A stretch of DNA of 64,000 nt from Beverwykella pulmonaria (lineage: Eukaryota; Ascomycota; Dothideomycetes; Pleosporales; Melanommataceae): NCBI GenBank assembly GCA_001599595.1, contig BCHH01000016.1, positions 178,054 to 242,053 of the forward strand, written 5' to 3'. The notes under the pieces were generated by a model. It did no database searches. It was given only the letters and a program-made list of their open reading frames with translations, and was not told where the DNA came from. The translations under genes and the position numbers were made by a program. Of the stretch, positions 9,103 through 21,595 are shown in pieces; position 1 is the stretch's first letter; each line of letters starts with the position of its first letter.

Positions 9103-10690
9103 ATGTCCGTCAGCGACTCCGATGTCGCCAGTTCGGTTGGCGAAATCATTGAAGAAACCTCCGAACCAGACACCACCGCATTCAAATGCCTCTTTTGCAA
9201 TCAAGACTGGAACCATGTGCCAGATATGTTCCTGCACTGTCAGAGCGAGCACAAATTCAACGTCGAGAGCAGCATCAAAGATCTCGGACCCAGTTCGTGA
9301 TCAACAGATTCAAACGGCGCTATACCGAATGCGCTGACCACGTGAATTAGACTGCGACGACCTGACAGTCATAAAGTTGATCAACTTCCTGCGTGCAGAA
9401 GCCAAGAAGGGCACCAATCCTGAGACAATATCGGTGACGTCCAAGACGCTTGCTGATGACGAGTATCTCCGGCCCACGCTCGAGGACGACGCGCTGCTAT
9501 TCGAGATGGGCGACTTCATGCCCGACTTCAATGAGAACGAGAAGCCCAGAGACTACGACGAGTACGAAGCAGCTATGAAGGAAAAAGTTCCCGATGATCT
9601 GGAGAGGATCAGACTAGATGACCACCGCGACACAAGCTACTTCGAGTCCTACAAAGGCGCCGGGATCCACAGAGAGATGATCGAAGACCGGGTGAGAACA
9701 GAGGGCTATAGAGATTTCATTGAAAAGCATGCGGAGTTGTTCAAGGGGAAGACAGTGTTGGATGTAGGATGTGGGACGGGAATTCTCTCGTTGTTCTGTG
9801 CGAGGGCGGGCGCAAACAAGGTGTTTGCGGTGGATAACTCGGATATCGCAGTGCGGGCAAAGGAAATTGTGAAGAAAAATGGATATGACGACAGGGTTGA
9901 AGTAATTCAGGGGAAGATTGAGGATTTCCACACACAGAGGCTTATCGGCGCAGGGAAGGTGGATATCATCGTGTCGGAGTGGATGGGTTACGGACTCTTG
10001 TTCGAAGGGATGCTAGACTCCGTACTACGAGCGCGAGATCTGTATCTGAAAGAAGGAGGGTTGATGGTTCCGAGTCACTGCACGTTACGTGTTGCGCCGG
10101 TCTCGGATGTAGACTGGATATCCGAGCAGACAGGCGAGAAGTTCTGGACAGATGTGTACGGCTTCGACTTTTCACCCATGCTTGCCGGCGGACTTCTCGG
10201 TGACAGAGACATCGGGGTCTATGACGTGCCGAGCAAGGCCATCTGCGGCTCGGCTTCGACTTTCTACAAGATTGACATTGCGAACATCACGGCTAAGGAA
10301 CTAGATTTCACGGCACCATTCTCTGCCACGCTACACCGGGACATCGAGTCCCTCGATGCATTCGCAATATGGTTCGACACCTTCTTTCTACCGCCGGGCT
10401 CGAAACAAGACCTAGAGACTCCAGATATTCTGAGTTGGGGCAATAATGGCGAAGAAGGTTGGGCGTTCTCGACAGGCCCGTTTGGTACTCCTACACATTG
10501 GCACCAGGCTGTGCTCCTCTTGAAAAAGGAAGAACGCGTGAGCGGGTTGAAGAAAGGCAGTTTGCTTAAGGGAAGCATCACGTATAAGAAAGAGAGGAGG
10601 GATGTTCGAGGGATTGTGGTGGACATTGCATGGGAGAGCGAAGGCAATGATGGCCCTATTTCTGGAGCTCTTTCGAGAACAATGGCTTGA
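9103..10690 (+). CDS. PRMT3: Protein arginine N-methyltransferase, PRMT3 type
   Basis: Two exons, 9103-9292 and 9351-10690, joined across a 58-bp intron (GTTCGT...GAATTAG), give 509 residues. Exon 1 holds the C2H2 zinc finger seen in PRMT3 (CLFCNQDW...FLHCQSEHKF). Exon 2 has the type I methyltransferase core: the S-adenosylmethionine-binding motif VLDVGCGTGILSLFCARAGA, then the double-E loop SEWMGYGLLFEGML. In animals and fission yeast PRMT3 makes asymmetric dimethylarginine on ribosomal protein uS5 (Rps2), so a cytosolic role in ribosome biogenesis is the likely function. The transposon end at 8877 lies only about 225 bp upstream of the start, so the promoter must be short or must include transposon DNA. 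Confidence 0.92.
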
Positions 10691-11255
10691 TTCGTTGACG
10701 GCATGAGATGAAAACGTTGTGGGTTTTTAGTTGTCCATAGGTACCAAAAGCTGTTGAACGAAGTATCTCAAAACTAGGTTTAGAAGATGCGTATACCAAC
10801 GCTCTCCATTGTTGCACACTATCTTTTCTTACTCCTTACTGCCACATCCACCGATATTCGAGATTGTGGATCATCAGAATCATGTGATGCAGTGTGGTTC
10901 GCTGACTGCTGTCAGTGTGCCAAGGCTGTGGCATGCAGCAGCTTGCATTAGGCCCCGGATCATCATGTTGCTTCTTCTGGATGGCCTGATAGAACTGTTA
11001 TCGCGTCTCAATATACATGTGTCTCGGGCCGCTTATCTCCTTACGATTCTTCACGTTACGTCTGCAGATCGGGTGATGTTCCGGTGATGGCATTGAAGCT
11101 CTGATCTGTGTGGCCCAAGCTTCATTTGCGACCACATGCCCGATTCTCGCACCACCAGAGTCGCCTTGACGCCTTGACAACTCCTTCGACAGGCAAACGC
11201 TTGGAACAGATAGCTTTGTACTGGAGAATGCGGCCTCGATAGACACTCTATTCCC
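10691..11255. other. Intergenic region between PRMT3 and RAV1
   Basis: About 565 bp. No gene recognised; the minus-strand open frames here extend antisense into RAV1 exon 1 and are shadows. The region should hold the 3' end of the PRMT3 transcript and the RAV1 promoter. Confidence 0.4.
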
Positions 11256-14200
11256 ATGCGCGGCATTCTCCCCGGTCAGCCGCAGGCGAAGCTGCAAGCC
11301 GTCACCCATGGCTTGTGGGAGGGCAACCAAATCATTGTACGCTCTCTGCACTTCCACGGGCTATGCGCATAACGATAGCTAACACATACACGCCCTGTTG
11401 TAGGCCTACATCTCCGGCAATGCACTCATCATTCTTGACCGCCCAAACCACGTCCTCCAAACCACGTACATCGACGAAGAGACCGACCTCGAAGCTATCA
11501 CTCTCGATGAGGAAACGGGCAAGATCGCGACATGCTCCACGCGACATATATACATATACCAGCCCTACGGACAGGATGAAGGCGCCGTCAAGGTGGGTTT
11601 GGCACACGACCCTTGGGGGTTACGCTGACGCGCACAAAAGTGGTCGTTGCTGGGTAGCATGTCCCTCCCGGACCCCGACGATTCAATAACAACACTTTCA
11701 TGGGGCACGTCGAACGAACTGCTCGTGGGTAGCGCCTCGCTCACGCTCTTCAGCACACATGGCTCGACGGAGCAGATTTGGGCAAAGCAGCTAGCGAACC
11801 CCGTTAAGTTCGCGCAATTCTCGCCCGACGCGGAATTGATAGCCTCGACAGGAAGATACGATCGGTTGTTGAAAATATGGCGACGGCTTGCCTTTGGCTC
11901 GGCAGATCAATCCTTCGATTACTCGTACCTCCCTCACCCGATGGCCATTACAGGGATCCATTGGCGGCGGCCGTTCCATAAAGACCAGACCGCGGACAAT
12001 GTGCTATACACCATTTGTGCGGATAACAAAGTGCGAATATGGGTGCCAGGGGATCATCATGGTATTGATGGGCTGCAGCTGTGGGGAGAGGTCGATCTCA
12101 TAGAGTCGATCAAGCCGCGATCCGTGCCGCTGGACCAGCAGTCGAGGAAGAGGTACGCCTTCTTCATCGACGGGAGATACTTCACGCATGCCACGGAGCG
12201 GGCTGTACAGCAGGCTTCAAGTGATGAGAAGGACCAGGTTGCGCTGCATCACCTCATCGACGTCGCCAACCGCAATCCAGAAATTTGCGTTGTGTTGGAT
12301 GACCGGGGGAACATGTCTGCGTGGGGCTTTGAGAACATAGGGGCCAAGATGAAGAAGACGTCGGATGTCTTCAACATCGCACATTTGGATGGGCTGCATC
12401 TTCACTTTGCATCCGGTGCCAGCGGTCTTCAGGACAATGTTCAATTCTATGCCTTTTGTGGCGAAAAGCAAGACTCCGTCTTCACGTTATTGTCCCATCA
12501 TTTCGACGGACGCCTAGAATGGCTAGAATCTCGAATCGACTACCTCTTCGATCCATCTCCCCAGTCCCAACGCATCCAACGCAAAGCGGTCTGGACCGGT
12601 CACCTGCATGCCATCAAGAAAGTTAACCGCACAGCAAGCGGAAGAGCTTTGGTCTCACGGACGGTGACAAACGAATGTAATGTCTGGGTGCAACGGCCGA
12701 TAGAGACAGGAATGACGATCCACCGCCATAGTACTGTGAACGTCACGGAACACATCCACCGGACATCGCTCTTGCAAGAAGGAAACTTCGTCGTCTTCCT
12801 TCACTACGAGGACATTTCCCTCTGGGATACGCGTTATCCTATGGCTACTGAAGTAGCCCGATGCCAATACAAACTCCGCGGCAAGCCACTTTGCCTTCTC
12901 GTCATCCCGGAAACCGAGCCCGGTGGAAGATGCCTACACATTGCCACGATTAGCTCCGAGATGAAAGGCATCTGCTGGGAAGTCCGGCTACCTCTACAAG
13001 ACAGAGACCCGGTTACCGGTCGTAAACTTTCTAGTGTGGCACATCTTGCAAACGGCGCCTACACCAACGGTCTTCCTGATATCTCGATGGAGGAATTCTC
13101 CGTCTTCGATCTCGGGTCAGGGGACGATCTTGCTTTTGTGCTCCCTGTTGATCCCGCCGGTTCAGCCCCAGTAATCTCAGGCTTCCTAGATACGTTTGCA
13201 CGCGATATTGCCATCTCTTATACCCATTCTGGCGTAATCAAGTCTTGGACAACTAGGGTGAACACCATACATCGAAAGTTGGAATGGTTACAGACTTCGA
13301 CCGTTGATACTAGCATCCCGAATCCTTCACTAGCAAGTGGTACATCGATACGGAAGGCTGCGCTAGTAGATGAGAAGAAGACGACATTAACCATCTGGAA
13401 TACTAGGAGTGCCGGCTTGGAATATGAGGAGAAGTTCGAAGGCAATGGAAACATAGAAGACCTCGATTGGTCCTCCACACCCGATAACCAGTCCATCCTC
13501 GCCGTCGGCTTCTCTCACCGCATCATCATATACGCTCAGCTTCGGTATGATTACATGAATACTGGTCCTTCATGGGTCCAAATAAGAGACGTGCGCATCA
13601 GAGACATTACACCACATCCCATCGGCGATTCGGTATGGCTAGGCAGCGGCAACCTCATCATCTGCGCAGGAAATCAACTTTTCGTCCAAGATGAAAACGT
13701 TGAGGTTTCTGACGGTCTATTCCCTAGCTTGCGCATGATCTCCCGCAAGAAAGCTTCCATCGACATTTTCACAGCAGTGAGCCGACTCAACGGCCCCCTC
13801 CCAATCTACCACCCGCAGTTGCTTTCGCAATGTGTGCTCTCAGGGAAGTTGATGCTTGTACAGCGCATCCTAATCAAACTTTACCAGAAGCTGAAGTTCT
13901 ACTCCGAAGGCGATGAGCTGGATAGCTTTCTGGGCTTCACACCGGAAGACTTCTCCGAGGATCCTGAAGTATGTAATTGTTCCCAAATACGTCAAATAGA
14001 TTACAAACTCACTTTACGATACAGGCTCAGACAACCGCTTCGAGAAAGGAAATGCATTCGTCATATGCCGACTTCTCCGATGACGGAGAGCCCGATGCAG
14101 TGACCGAACAAGTCGCAGCTGACCTCAACGAGCTACTCACTCATAAACAAATCCCGCTTTTATCGAGCCGTGCGCAATTCCACCTCGCGGATATCATCGA

Positions 14201-15752
14201 ATGTGTAGGCATGGTGGAGAAGCATCGACGGTCAATCGACCAGAATGCTGGGCGATTCCTTCTCTTCTTCAGACAACATGCCTTGAGCGATGAACAGCAA
14301 GTACCAATCTCGTGGAGAGAAATTGTTTGGGCTTTCCATTCGGGTAGCCAGGATATTCTGGTTGACCTCGTATCGAGGCATTTCAACGGGAAGATGCTTT
14401 GGCAGCATGCGAAGGAGTGTGGAATGTTCGTGTGGTTGACAGACACCACTGCCTTAGTAAGGCATCTAATCCTTCTGGTTCAATTTATTTCTGACGAGAA
14501 CAGCGCGCCCAATTCGAAGTCATCGCACGAAATGAGTACACTAAGTCTGATGAGAAGAACCCTGTGGACTGCAGCCTGTACTATCTAGCACTCAAGAAAA
14601 AAGCAGTTCTTGTGGGACTGTGGAGAATGGCTACATGGAGCAAAGAGCAGGGGGCTACCCAGAAATTACTGGCGAATAATTTCAACGAAGAGAGGTGGAA
14701 GACAGCGGCTTTGAAAAATGCATATGCCCTAATGGGGAGGCGGCGATTCGGTGAGCCCACAGAACTCAAAGCTGACATTCACTTCGTATTCATAATAGGT
14801 TGCTAACACGTTTCACAGAGTATGCAGCCGCATTCTTCCTTCTCGCCGACCACCTCCAAGACGCTGTCCAAGTGCTACACAATCAGCTCAAAGACACGCA
14901 ACTCGCCATCGCCGTAGCCCGCGTCTACGAAGGCGACGACGGCCCAGTTCTTCGCACGTTCCTCAAAGAGAAAATTCTCCCACAAGCGGCTCGTGATGGA
15001 AATAGATGGCTCGCAACTTGGGCGTTCTGGATGATCGGTCGCCGTGATCAAGCAGTGAGAAGTATTGTGACGCCTTTATCGACACTGCTTAGCCCGCCTG
15101 AGACGCCGAATTTCAAGAGCAAGTGGTACTTCACTGACGATCCGGCGTTGGTAGTGCTGTATAAGCAGTTGAGGGAGAAGAGTTTGCAGACACTTAGAGG
15201 CGCGACCATGATCGGGATGAGGGAGGAATGGGAGTTTGTGCTTCATACGGCGGGTTTGTATGAGAGGATGGGATGTGACCTGCTTGCTCTGGATCTTGGT
15301 AATTATTACTTTCCTTTCTACACCTCCACCTCAGCCTCTCCAACCAAGCAAGGCCCTTCATGCTAATTCTCAACCTAGTCAAAACATGGGAATTCCTCGC
15401 TCCACCACCAACAACCCTCAACCTCAACCGCACACCCCTCTCACCCGCCATCCCGCGTGATTCCTTTCACGCCCAGTCCCTCAATCAATCAGCGACGGAT
15501 TTTGCCTTCGATCCCAGGCAGCTACTTCGTCGGAGAAGTTCCCTCGTTGTCGCGGATTTACCTACCAGAGAGTATATTGCAAATGCACTTGCAGAAACCA
15601 AAGGGGCCACCGTGGAAGAGGAGAGTGAGGAGAGTGATGAGGAAGACGAGAAGAAGGTGGACGAGAAGCAGCTGGAAGAGAAGAAGAAACCGCCGCCCAC
15701 GCAGTTTACGGAGCCAGATGCGGGGAGCTTGTTGGATGCTTTCGGATTTTAG
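11256..15752 (+). CDS. RAV1: RAVE complex subunit Rav1 (rabconnectin-3 homologue)
   Basis: Seven exons: 11256-11336, 11404-11592, 11641-13968, 14025-14456, 14504-14750, 14819-15298 and 15379-15752. All have GT...AG introns and consistent phase, giving 1,376 residues. The N-terminus reads MRGILPGQPQAKLQAVTHGL, then WEGNQII/AYISGNALIIL, the usual Rav1 opening. WD40-type beta-propeller segments follow (ISWG-like repeats, LLKIWRRL, NKVRIWVPG). The Rav1p_C region includes RAQFEVIARNEYTKSDEKNP, then VDCSLYYLALKKKAVLVGLW. The C-terminus is acidic, Glu/Lys-rich and ends LLDAFGF. With Rav2 and Skp1, Rav1 forms RAVE, which reassembles V1 onto Vo of the vacuolar ATPase and loads subunit C. The V-ATPase a subunit gene is in the same window at 40.6-43.5 kb. 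Confidence 0.93.
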
Positions 15753-16209
15753 GTTGAGGCATGGTGGATGGTGGTAGGGGTGGGTAGGGACTGAGAGAGC
15801 TGGAAAGGAGCTTGTATAGTAGATATTGTATGCCTTGGAAATCTGGAATTTGGTATTCTGGGACCCTTGCATCGAAGCATGATACGATTCGGACTCAGGG
15901 ACGTAATTAGCGGGCGAGAAGTTTATACCGCATAAATTCAGACAGAGAAGAAGTGACTTCGCGTGTAAGTCTTTCAGAAGTACTTCAGTGTCATTAAGCA
16001 ACATTTAAAAAAAGTGAGAAAGACAGAAATGACCACGAAACGAAACCTGAATGTACTGAAGCAAAACGGAAAGGGTCCCCAAGAATTGCCTCGCTGAAAC
16101 CAGAACTACTCCTCCAATAATCACCACCAAGCTCTGCAATCCAGTGTTTCAATCCTCTAAATTTCTGCACGCCTCATTCTCCTCTCCGACTATAACCGAG
16201 CAACACGTC
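15753..16209. other. Convergent 3' intergenic region
   Basis: About 450 bp between the stop codons of RAV1 (plus strand) and the unrecognised minus-strand gene. It is A/T-rich in places (ACATTTAAAAAAAGTGAG near 16001) and should hold both polyadenylation regions. No gene seen. Confidence 0.4.
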
Positions 16210-17535
16210 CTAACGATTAAATTCCTTAATCTCCTCAACCGCCATCATGTACTCCACAGCCTCTCTAACCTGAGCCTCGGTAAATGCATCCTCGACTCTC
16301 CACTTTAACGCCAGTGCTGATTTGACCTGCTCGCGGAAATACCACCAGCTGGGCAGGACGCTCATAAAAGCCAGAATACGCAATTTCTTCGCGGGCCACT
16401 GTGCGACTTCCAAGTTGACGTGATCTACCAAAAAACATAAAGTTAGCAATTCCTGCTACCTTGTATATAGGCAGTGGAGGAAGTGGTAAAATACCTACGG
16501 AATTTCTGCTTGTCCTTTTGCACAACATACTGCCAAATGGTGCAAGCGAACTTATCGATTGTGATCGTGTCGAACTTCGATGTTGGGGCAATGCGGGTCT
16601 CGACAAACCCAGAGAGTAGATTAATAGTGTAATTGTCGGACTGGACGACTGGCATAGCGGCTTGAGCGTCTGCAGCGGTCAGAGTGGCATACGATAGAGC
16701 TAGGGACGGGTGACCTTGGAAAACTCCGGGGTATTGTTGAACTCGTGAGCAGTTGTGAGGCAGCTGGCTCGGGAATGTGGGCAGAGACTGCTGTCCTCGA
16801 GGTGGTGCGGATGATTGTGGACCTTGGAATGCCTGCGGACCTGGGAGCGAGGACGACTCCGTGGACTGGCCGTTCGCGCCGAACATGGCTGCGAGCTGGG
16901 CCTGCGAGCGGATGGTCGGCAAGCTTATGCCTTTCTGGATGTGCTATATTCTCTTAGCACAACTTTATTTGCTATACACGGAGGGCAAAGGTAAATGTAC
17001 CTGACGCAGAGGCGTTGGAGGCTTTGGTGTCTTGGGAGTTGGCGGTTGGTCCTGACACTTTTGGTTAGTTGGCATCGGTGACACCTGTTGTATATCAGTG
17101 TAGCTGCTTTGAGGTAGGAATTGGCTTGTGCGTACGCCCCTCTGCTCGCCCTTGGTCTTCTTGACTGCGCTTCCCTCCTTATTACCCGCCGCGGTTTGGC
17201 CCACCTCTCCTCTCACCGCATCCTCGCTCTGTCTTTCGCCCGCCTCCTTGTCCTCGCTCTGCTTCTCTGCCGCTTGACTCACCTTCTTGTTTCCCTCCTT
17301 CGCATTTGCCTCTGCCAGTAGCTGGACCTTCAAACTCTGTTCATGCTCTTTAAGCTCTATCGCTCTTTGCTCCTGGCTCGGAAGTGGACCCTTTTTCTTC
17401 TTTCCGATGGGGCTATTGGAGGACCCCAATGGTTGAGGGCGCTATTGTTGTCAGTGTCACCCTCTTTAACCATGGAACAAGAACAAGGACAAGACGTACT
17501 CTCTTCGGATTTGGTGTGCCCCCTGTGGTCGCCAT
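16210..17535 (-). CDS. Unrecognised fungal protein, 378 residues
   Basis: Four exons on the minus strand: 17500-17535, 17001-17441, 16499-16943 and 16210-16424. The introns are 57-74 bp and phases match. The start at 17535 (MATTGGTPNPKR) is the first ATG in frame. The N-terminal half is polar and low in complexity: a Lys run (IGKKKKGPLPSQEQ), a Glu/Lys/Ala-rich, probably helical stretch, then Pro/Thr repeats (PPTPKTPKPPTPLRQ). The C-terminal 150 residues look folded (YTINLLSGFVETRI, IDKFACTIWQYVVQKDKQKF, LPSWWYFREQVKSALALKWR). I do not recognise the family. Clean splicing and the contrast between disordered and folded parts support a real protein, possibly nuclear from its basic N-terminus. 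Confidence 0.65.
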
Positions 17536-18256
17536 CGCAATATGAGACGTGGACGTGTTGTTAAGGAGGACGGCGGTTGACGGTTGTTGCTGCGGTGGTG
17601 GATCAAGTGATAGAGACGAGACTGAGGTTGAGTGCGGCGGTTGTGGGCCCGTGTTTGCACCAGGTTTGGGCTGAAAGTGGTGAAAGTGAAAGCGAACTTG
17701 GGAGGGAGAGGGAAGACTGATTAATGGAGCAGGGAAATCATGGAGTTTGGGCACATGCTTCTGGGTGCCTTTCACCTACCTGTTGAGCGGTAAGATTGGA
17801 AGAGGATTTGAGTAGAGCAGACAGAGGTATGTGATGAGACTTGCTGATGTAGACCGTGTACGATATAACGAAGGTAGACAGAAGCATCAACAACGCGAGT
17901 GTCCGATTCGTATGACAGATTCTGAGTGACAAAGATAATTTTGACTCCGAGAGATGCGAGTGGGTATAGAAAAGTTGATCACCAATGAGGATGAAAGAAT
18001 GGGGTATGTATGTCATGATATAAAAAGAATGATGAGCATGAATAGGCCTCCTTGATTGCTATACTCATCCACACGATCCCCAAGATTCCAGGGCCGTATC
18101 CCCCTTCCTCTAAGCTCATATCCAGCGCCAAGCCGTGAGACACCGTGAGACACCGTGATATGCAAGCCGCTATGTACTCCCTTCCGAACGCCATGTCAAA
18201 CCAATACACAGTGAATCTGATCCCGTCCGCCGTGGAATCCTTTAGACAAATCCAGC
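17536..18256. other. Intergenic region
   Basis: About 720 bp between two minus-strand genes, containing the promoter of the 378-residue protein gene and the 3' end of the J-protein gene. An open minus frame at 17738-18016 has no recognisable domain. A short direct repeat (GTGAGACACC twice) sits near 18140. Confidence 0.4.
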
Positions 18257-19348
18257 CTACGCTTTAGCTCGTCCCTTCAGAAGCCGTCCGCGCTTCTTGG
18301 GTGGCGGAGCGACCTCCTCCTCTTCGTCAGACTCTTCAAGGTCCTCCTCTTCAAGCATCGCATCAAGATCGTCTTCATCTACCACCTTCGCCTTCTTCGG
18401 CCTACTCTGCTTTGCTTTCTTCGCGCGCTCCCCCGTCGCTAGAAACATCTCTTCTGGTGGCTCATCCGGCGTCCCTCTCTTCTTGCCCCGACCCTTTGGC
18501 GCGTACTTGGCCTCCAGGTGGTCCAGGAAACTGCCTCCATTTCGGGATTTCTGCTTCTGTTGGATCATAGCTAGAAGGCCTGACATGTCGCCGCCATCGT
18601 TCTTTTTGGCCTTGGATTTGCCGTTCTTTGAGGCCTTGGCATCCTTGTTGTGGTGCTTGTCGAACTCGGCCTGCCTCTTCCGCTCGGCAGCCTTCGCTTT
18701 CTCGCGGGACGCATCGTTGTTCTCCCGCTCGTATTCAGGATACGACTCAATTGTCCCCTTCGCAATCTCCTCATCCAGTATCTTCCTAAACCGATCGTCA
18801 TCCTCGAGGATATCAGACAGCATGACGCACTGGTAGATGGCATTGAACCTGCCCTGAAACTTCGTGTACGTATCTAGTAGATCCTGTCTTTCCTCAGAGG
18901 AGCCCTTGTACGCAGCTTTCGTCTTCTTGATGTTCTCCTCGGTGACGAGCTCAGCAAAGCGCTCGCGGTAGAACTTGAGCCAGTCGAAGTCGTCGTCGTG
19001 AAGGGTCTCGGCGGTGCTGCCCGTGAGGTCGTAACGCTTGCGGCGCTTTTCGTCAGAGAGGACGGCGTAGGCAAAAGCAATCTCTTTGAATTGTTCGTTC
19101 GCGGTCGTCTTGTCTTCGTCTTGGGCCTTGTCTTGGGCACGTTAGTTGAAGTGATTTTGGGAATAACTACAGCGCATACCTGGATGGTGCTTTAGCGCCA
19201 ACTTGCGATACGCCTTCTTCACCTCATCTGCGGTGGCTTCGGTCTCAAGACCCAGTACGGCGTATGGGTCGATGCTGGGAGGCTCCATCTCGTTGCCGAA
19301 GAACTCGTCGTCGCTAGGCTCCTTCTCCTTCTTACGTCCTCGCGCCAT
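18257..19348 (-). CDS. DNAJC9-like J-domain protein
   Basis: Two exons, 19180-19348 and 18257-19131, with a 48-bp intron (GTATGC...CCCAAG, branch site CTAAC) that falls inside the HPD motif codons. After splicing, HHPDK is intact. Length 347 residues. Residues 20-95 form the J domain ([46 protein letters not shown]). DNAJC9-like features follow: [21 protein letters not shown], then [15 protein letters not shown]. The C-terminus is Lys-rich then acidic ([14 protein letters not shown]) and ends in a basic [13 protein letters not shown] patch. Human DNAJC9 is a nuclear histone H3-H4 co-chaperone that recruits Hsp70, so a nuclear chaperone role is likely. Confidence 0.85.
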
Positions 19349-19570
19349 ATTTTGGTGTTTTTGGTAGGTGTCAGGCGGAGGGAGAGCGCGTGGTAGTGAT
19401 GGAGAGATGCGAGAGAGAAGCACAGAAGAGGTTGAGGTTGTCGTGGGAGTTGTCGAAGACGCGACGCGTTAAAATGCTTATCGATAATGCTAGTAGCGCC
19501 ACATTGACGCCACACCACTTTCGCTTACATCTCCGCTCATGCCTCACTCCTCTTACCTTCACCTCTCATC

Positions 19571-20131
19571 ATGCCTCTAGAGAACTTCCCCAGCGGGCTG
19601 GACCCCGTTCAACCGCCGCCTGCTATAGACCCGTCCGACCACGCAACATTCATGCGCTTGGCCCTAGATCAAGCGCAAGAATCGCCCCCGAAACCTTCTA
19701 ATTATCGCGTTGGCGCCCTCCTGGTCGACTCCTCCACTGGGGTCATCCTTACCCGAGGCTATACACTCGAGCTGGAAGGAAACACACACGCGGAGCAATG
19801 CTGTCTGTCTAAGTATGCTTCTTCACATGCTGTCCCTGAAGAGCGGGTAGGCGAAGTCCTTCCACCACACACAGTTTTGTACACGACAATGGAGCCGTGC
19901 AACCTGCGATTGAGCGGGAACTTGCCGTGTGTGGAGAGAATCATTAGGACAAAGGCAAAGGATGGGAACCAAGCAATCAAGAAGGTGTATATTGGGGTCA
20001 AGGAGCCGGAGAAATTTGTTGGAGAGAACGAGGGGAGAAAGAAGTTGGAAGAGCATGGGGTAGACGTCGTACACGTTCCTGGTTTTGAAGATGATATCTT
20101 GAGGGTTGCGACTGCAGGACACGACAAGTAG
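19571..20131 (+). CDS. Zinc-dependent deaminase of the CMP/dCMP-RibD family
   Basis: A single exon of 186 residues starting MPLENFPSGLDP. Zinc and catalytic motifs are present: THAEQC (His and catalytic Glu) and TMEPCNLRLSGNLPCVERI, with two Cys separated by nine residues. That long Cys spacing is like RibD/Rib2-type (DRAP) deaminases rather than the C-x2-C of cytidine deaminases. The protein is a stand-alone deaminase domain with no reductase or pseudouridine synthase partner. A role in riboflavin synthesis is possible, but the substrate cannot be fixed from sequence. The start lies 222 bp from the divergent J-protein start, so the two genes probably share a promoter region. Confidence 0.8.
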   Translation: MPLENFPSGLDPVQPPPAIDPSDHATFMRLALDQAQESPPKPSNYRVGALLVDSSTGVILTRGYTLELEGNTHAEQCCLSKYASSHAVPEERVGEVLPPHTVLYTTMEPCNLRLSGNLPCVERIIRTKAKDGNQAIKKVYIGVKEPEKFVGENEGRKKLEEHGVDVVHVPGFEDDILRVATAGHDK

Positions 20132-20676
20132 GGGATGAAATATGAGGGCATCGGACGATTTACGCGGCAAAGCTGTTGTCGTATACTCAGAGCATTGCAT
20201 AGGCATGTTGTACTTCCTGGCAAATCTATAAGAGTAGCATAGGAAGAATAATTTTATTTACCCAAGGCCAGAACTGCGTAGGTGCTGACCTGCAGGCACA
20301 ACTAGATGATATATAGGTGAAGAACTGGAAAAATTCGCTACGAGCCGAGATGGAAACATGTCTCCCCATAGCTTCAGTCAGCAAGAACAACACAGCGTGA
20401 AAAGAGAAAGAAAAAAGGAACCGACTGCCAGCACCGATTCGCCCGATGTCAACATCCAGATCTTACATGGCAATCTCGATTTCGCATGATGAACTTCGAT
20501 CGCTTGGCGCTCACACACGTCGTTCCAATGGCGTCATGACTTTTGTCTGGCGAATCGCCTTCTCCATCATACACGCGAATAAGCAGTGACGCGTAGAAAC
20601 AATCGTAAACGAATAAAGAAGCTCGCCATCAACTCCATGCTTCCATTCTTACCATTTCCTGCCACGATTCCGCTCT
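20132..20676. other. Intergenic region
   Basis: About 545 bp, without a recognisable gene, between the deaminase and the NTF2-like gene, including a purine-rich run (GAGAAAGAAAAAAGGAACC). It holds the promoter of the NTF2-like gene. Confidence 0.4.
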
Positions 20677-21517
20677 ATGCTTCCACTCCGCTTTACATCT
20701 TGCTCCAAGACCATCTCCAACCTCACAAAACCAATAGTCTCCCAACTTAAGCAAACGCCCCGTATAACAGCGTCCAAAATGTCAACCGGTGGCCCCCCTT
20801 CCAGCTCCACATTTGCAACCGGCCCCCTTAACATCGAGAATACCGATATCCAAACGGCCGCCGGCATTACTTTAAATGATAACCAAAGAACCATCGTAGG
20901 CTCCGTCCTCGACCTCTTCGCGGGCCGCCCTTCCCTTGCAAAACTGCAACTCTGGCGCGACGACGCAACCTTCACCGACCCCCTCACCATCGCCACTGGC
21001 CGTGACAGGTATGCCGCGCAATGGTACGGCCTCCAATCTGCCTTCTCCTCTATCGAGCGCCTGCACCACAGCGTCACCGATGCGGGAAATCCGATATTGA
21101 TGGACATGAAAACGAAATACACCGTGAAGGGGATTGGAAAAGAGCAGACGATTCAGAGTGTCATTGCAATTCATCTCGATAAGGAGGGCATCATTGAGAA
21201 GGTGGAGGACCGGTGGGATGGCGAGTTGCCGGATGGGAAGATTGCAAATGTGAGTCCCGTGTTTCCTCTGCTGAGCCTGTTTTGGTGGGTCAATTATTGG
21301 ATGGCATGGGGACATTGGGTGTGGAGTTTTACGTGGGAGATGCGGGCTTGGGGGGTGGGGGGTGTGCTTCCTTCGCAGAGTAGACATGTGTTACTGTGTG
21401 CACAATGGTTTGCTAACAAGTGTGATATAGGCTTTCCGACATTTGAACGCGGTGACGGTCCCGAAGATGATAAGCGTACCAAAGAATGCGGAGGAGGATG
21501 CGAAGAGGGGGAATTAA
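20677..21517 (+). CDS. NTF2/SnoaL-like fold protein
   Basis: Two exons, 20677-21249 and 21431-21517, joined over a 181-bp intron (GTGAGT...GATATAG), give 219 residues. The spliced C-terminus reads PDGKIAN/AFRHLNAVTV and ends DAKRGN. The body has the pattern of an NTF2-like alpha+beta barrel (VGSVLDLFAGRPSLAKLQLW, TFTDPLTIATGRDRYAAQWY, SVIAIHLDKEGIIEKVEDRW). If translation starts at 20677, the first 35 residues (MLPLRFTSCSKTISNLTKP) resemble a mitochondrial targeting peptide; a second ATG at 20779 (MSTGGPP) would give a cytosolic form. Similar small proteins are common in Pezizomycotina and have no firm function. The intron is unusually long for this window. Confidence 0.75.
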
Positions 21518-21595
21518 ACGGAACCAGTGCTCTAGATTATTGTAGCATACATGTACTCGTAAATCGTATAATCATATCCCCGGTCGCGCTAACTC

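Noticed and set aside
10998..11357. Minus-strand open frame upstream of RAV1
   Set aside because: It overlaps RAV1 exon 1 in antisense, and the plus strand gives the exact Rav1 N-terminus with matching splice sites.
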